A DNA stretch of 64,000 bases, from assembly GCA_965199235.1 (NCBI GenBank), contig CBDAQU010000002.1:2914001-2978000 (forward strand), in the 5' to 3' direction. This document shows positions 62,595 to 64,000 of the stretch, piece after piece (the stretch's first letter is position 1; the number at the start of each line of letters is the position of its first letter). A program made the translations under genes and the position numbers. The notes below the pieces were generated by a model. The model ran no database searches, was not told where the DNA came from, and saw only the letters and a program-made list of their open reading frames with translations. The DNA is from BOG-908 sp965199235. GTDB lineage: Bacteria; Pseudomonadota; Alphaproteobacteria; Acetobacterales; Acetobacteraceae.

Positions 62595-63272
62595 CTAGAT
62601 GCCATAGGTTTTCATGAACAGGTGCACAGCGCCGTCCACCACGTGTTCGATCTCCTCCTCCGACGGCATGCCGATCAGATGCAGGCGCCGCTTCATCGAC
62701 AGATGCGTCTGGATCAGTGCCAGGAACTGTTCGGCAGCAAAATCGGGGTCGTCCACCCTAAGCCTGCCTTCGGCCGCGGTGCGCCGGATGAACTCCGCCA
62801 GGTGCCCGACGGACCGCGCCGGTCCCTCGCGATAGAAGGACTGCGCCAGCTCGGGAAACTTCTGCGCCTCGGCCACGACCATCCGGTACATCACCAGAGC
62901 GGGCTCGGACAGCAGCATGGCGAACATGCGGCGGCCCACCTGGCGCAGCGCGTCCTCCGCCGGCGTGGCGGGGTCGAGGTCGTCGAACACCAGCGCGATC
63001 CAGCGCGCGCAGTCCCGGTGTATGTAGGCGGCGAAAAGCTCCGCCTTGCTGGTGAAGTAGTTGTAGAGCGTGCCTTTGGACACGCCCGCCTCCGCCGCGA
63101 TGCGCGACATGCTGGCGCCCTCGTAGCCGTCCCGCTCGAAAACCCTGGCCGCGCCGTTCAGGATCTGGCTTTCCTTGGAGGCGGCAGCCTGCAAGGCGCC
63201 CGCATCCGCCTCCGCGGCCGGCCTTGGTGGGATCGTGGCAGCGTCGTCGGCGATCGCGGCAAGGCTTGGCAT
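62595..63272 (-). CDS. TetR/AcrR family transcriptional regulator
   Basis: A 225-residue repressor. ATG 63272 is preferred because AGGACAGG precedes it; the frame is open to 63305. The helix-turn-helix is at about 57-76 (MSRIAAEAGVSKGTLYNYFT). The C-terminal ligand part (RMVVAEAQKFPELAQSFYRE) is of the AefR/TetR_C type. It is divergent from the outer-membrane factor gene at 63396, with a palindrome between them, so it probably controls that efflux operon and itself. Confidence 0.92.
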   Translation of the reverse strand: MPSLAAIADDAATIPPRPAAEADAGALQAAASKESQILNGAARVFERDGYEGASMSRIAAEAGVSKGTLYNYFTSKAELFAAYIHRDCARWIALVFDDLDPATPAEDALRQVGRRMFAMLLSEPALVMYRMVVAEAQKFPELAQSFYREGPARSVGHLAEFIRRTAAEGRLRVDDPDFAAEQFLALIQTHLSMKRRLHLIGMPSEEEIEHVVDGAVHLFMKTYGI

Positions 63273-63329
63273 GTCGGCCTGTCCTGGGATGACGTTGACG
63301 ATCAAGTCAAAAGGTCTAGCTTGTCAACA

Positions 63330-63350
63330 CTGACCGAACCGATCGGTCAG
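63330..63350. promoter_or_regulatory. TetR operator candidate CTGACCGA-N5-TCGGTCAG
   Basis: A perfect inverted repeat with 8-base arms (63330-63337 and 63343-63350) in the divergent region between the TetR gene and the outer-membrane factor gene, the expected place for its operator. Confidence 0.65.
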
Positions 63351-63395
63351 CGGCCGGACAGACCATCGCACGGCGACTCTTCCAGAGGATTGTTG

Positions 63396-64000
63396 GTGCA
63401 TCGTTCCAAGCTCCCACCCGGACGCGCCTTCCTCCCGCCCGTGTCGGCTCTGCTGGTCTGCCTGGCCGGCTGCACCGTCGGTCCGAGTTTCAAGCCGCAA
63501 TCGATCTGGTCACCCTCCTCCTGGTTCGCCGCGCGCAAGACCGCGCCCGTCGCCGTCGTCAGCGAGCCGGTCAGCGAGCCCGTCGATCCCAACTGGTGGA
63601 ACCTGTTCCACGATCCCGAGCTGACCTCGCTCGAGGGCCGCGTGGCGTCGGCCAACCTCAACGTTCGCGTGGCGACCATACGCCTGGCCGAGAGCCGCTC
63701 GCAGCGGCAGATCACGGGCGCCGACCAGTTCCCCACCCTGCAGGGCGACGGTTCCTACACGCGCGAACGTGTCAGTTCGAAAGGCGTGGTCGGGCTGTTC
63801 GGCGGTGCGGGCGGCGGCAGCTCGTCTGCCAGCACCGGCAGCTCCGGCGGCAGTTTCGGCAGCACCGGCAGCACCGCGAACGGGCTCGGCGGCCGGTCCG
63901 GCGCCATTCCCGCAGCCGCCGGCGGCGGCGTGCAGATCCCGCCGTTCAACCTGTGGCAATACGGTTTCGACGCCTCCTGGGAGCTCGATCTGTGGGGCCG
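63396..64000 (+). CDS. Efflux outer-membrane factor lipoprotein, N-terminal part (runs off the window)
   Basis: The first 201 residues of a second OprM/NodT-type channel; GTG 63396 or TTG 63393 starts it after AGAGGA. The lipoprotein signal ends LVCLAGC. The first helical hairpin is visible (WWNLFHDPELTSLEGRVASA, VATIRLAESRSQRQ). Between FPTLQGDGSYTRE and YGFDASWELDLWG there is a Gly/Ser-rich block at about 135-170, the same place as the Thr/Gly block in the channel at 60186. The rest of this efflux operon lies beyond the window. Confidence 0.9.
   Translation, partial: MHRSKLPPGRAFLPPVSALLVCLAGCTVGPSFKPQSIWSPSSWFAARKTAPVAVVSEPVSEPVDPNWWNLFHDPELTSLEGRVASANLNVRVATIRLAESRSQRQITGADQFPTLQGDGSYTRERVSSKGVVGLFGGAGGGSSSASTGSSGGSFGSTGSTANGLGGRSGAIPAAAGGGVQIPPFNLWQYGFDASWELDLWG

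Overview
The window looks like chromosomal DNA of a high-G+C alphaproteobacterium, most likely the Acetobacteraceae/Rhodospirillales. The indications are strongly G/C-biased third codon positions, an atpH-A-G-D-C F1-ATPase locus, a cytochrome c maturation cluster, an IspE (MEP) isoprenoid gene, an alphaproteobacterial-style family-4 uracil-DNA glycosylase, ETF-quinone oxidoreductase and an SDHAF4-type protein. This placement is inferred from gene content; no phylogeny was run.

Layout. 1-3.0 kb: end of a peptide/oligopeptide-type ABC transporter operon. 3.0-14.4 kb: an accessory segment with visibly lower G+C. It carries a REP-associated transposase remnant, two CocE/NonD hydrolases, a two-domain VOC protein, an acyl-CoA-dehydrogenase-like flavin monooxygenase, a SnoaL-like protein and a TonB-dependent receptor. 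Related palindromes (CTGTAA-N5-TTACAG type) recur in it. I read it as an uptake and catabolic module for an unknown ester or amide compound. 14.4-18.8 kb (minus strand): DUF2254, DUF1622, MscS channel, SDR and a GH15 glucoamylase gene wrecked by an internal deletion. 19-32 kb: housekeeping genes, namely tRNA-Gln overlapping ispE, a TPR protein, ETF-QO, uracil-DNA glycosylase, lytic transglycosylase, moaB, MBL hydrolase, two SDRs, an SDHAF4-like protein, acs, EVE and YciI proteins.

32.8-38.5 kb: ccmC-D-orf-E-F-G-H-I for cytochrome c biogenesis (ccmAB are not here). 38.5-39.3 kb: an AbrB/Doc toxin-antitoxin pair lying between interspersed repeats. 39.5-46.9 kb: F1-ATPase genes atpH-A-G, then an unusual 2.5-kb insertion (frameshifted ASCH gene, A/T-richer lipoprotein gene, nested palindromes, Fic AMPylase), then atpD-C. 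A ferritin-like diiron protein follows. 48.2-52.1 kb: an orphan KdpDE two-component system without kdpFABC in view. 52.5-61.8 kb: an MdtABC-type tripartite RND efflux operon with its outer-membrane factor. 62-64 kb: a small membrane protein, a TetR regulator with a palindrome in front of it, and the start of a second outer-membrane factor gene that runs off the window.

Several interspersed repeat families (REP-like hairpins) sit between genes, at about 3.0, 18.9, 38.5, 39.4, 42.55, 44.0, 45.0, 48.0, 52.4 and 61.8 kb. The most unusual points are the palindrome-linked hydrolase/monooxygenase/TonB-receptor island, the split ATP synthase operon, the GH15 deletion scar, the ispE/tRNA-Gln overlap, and low-complexity inserts at matching positions of two outer-membrane efflux channels.
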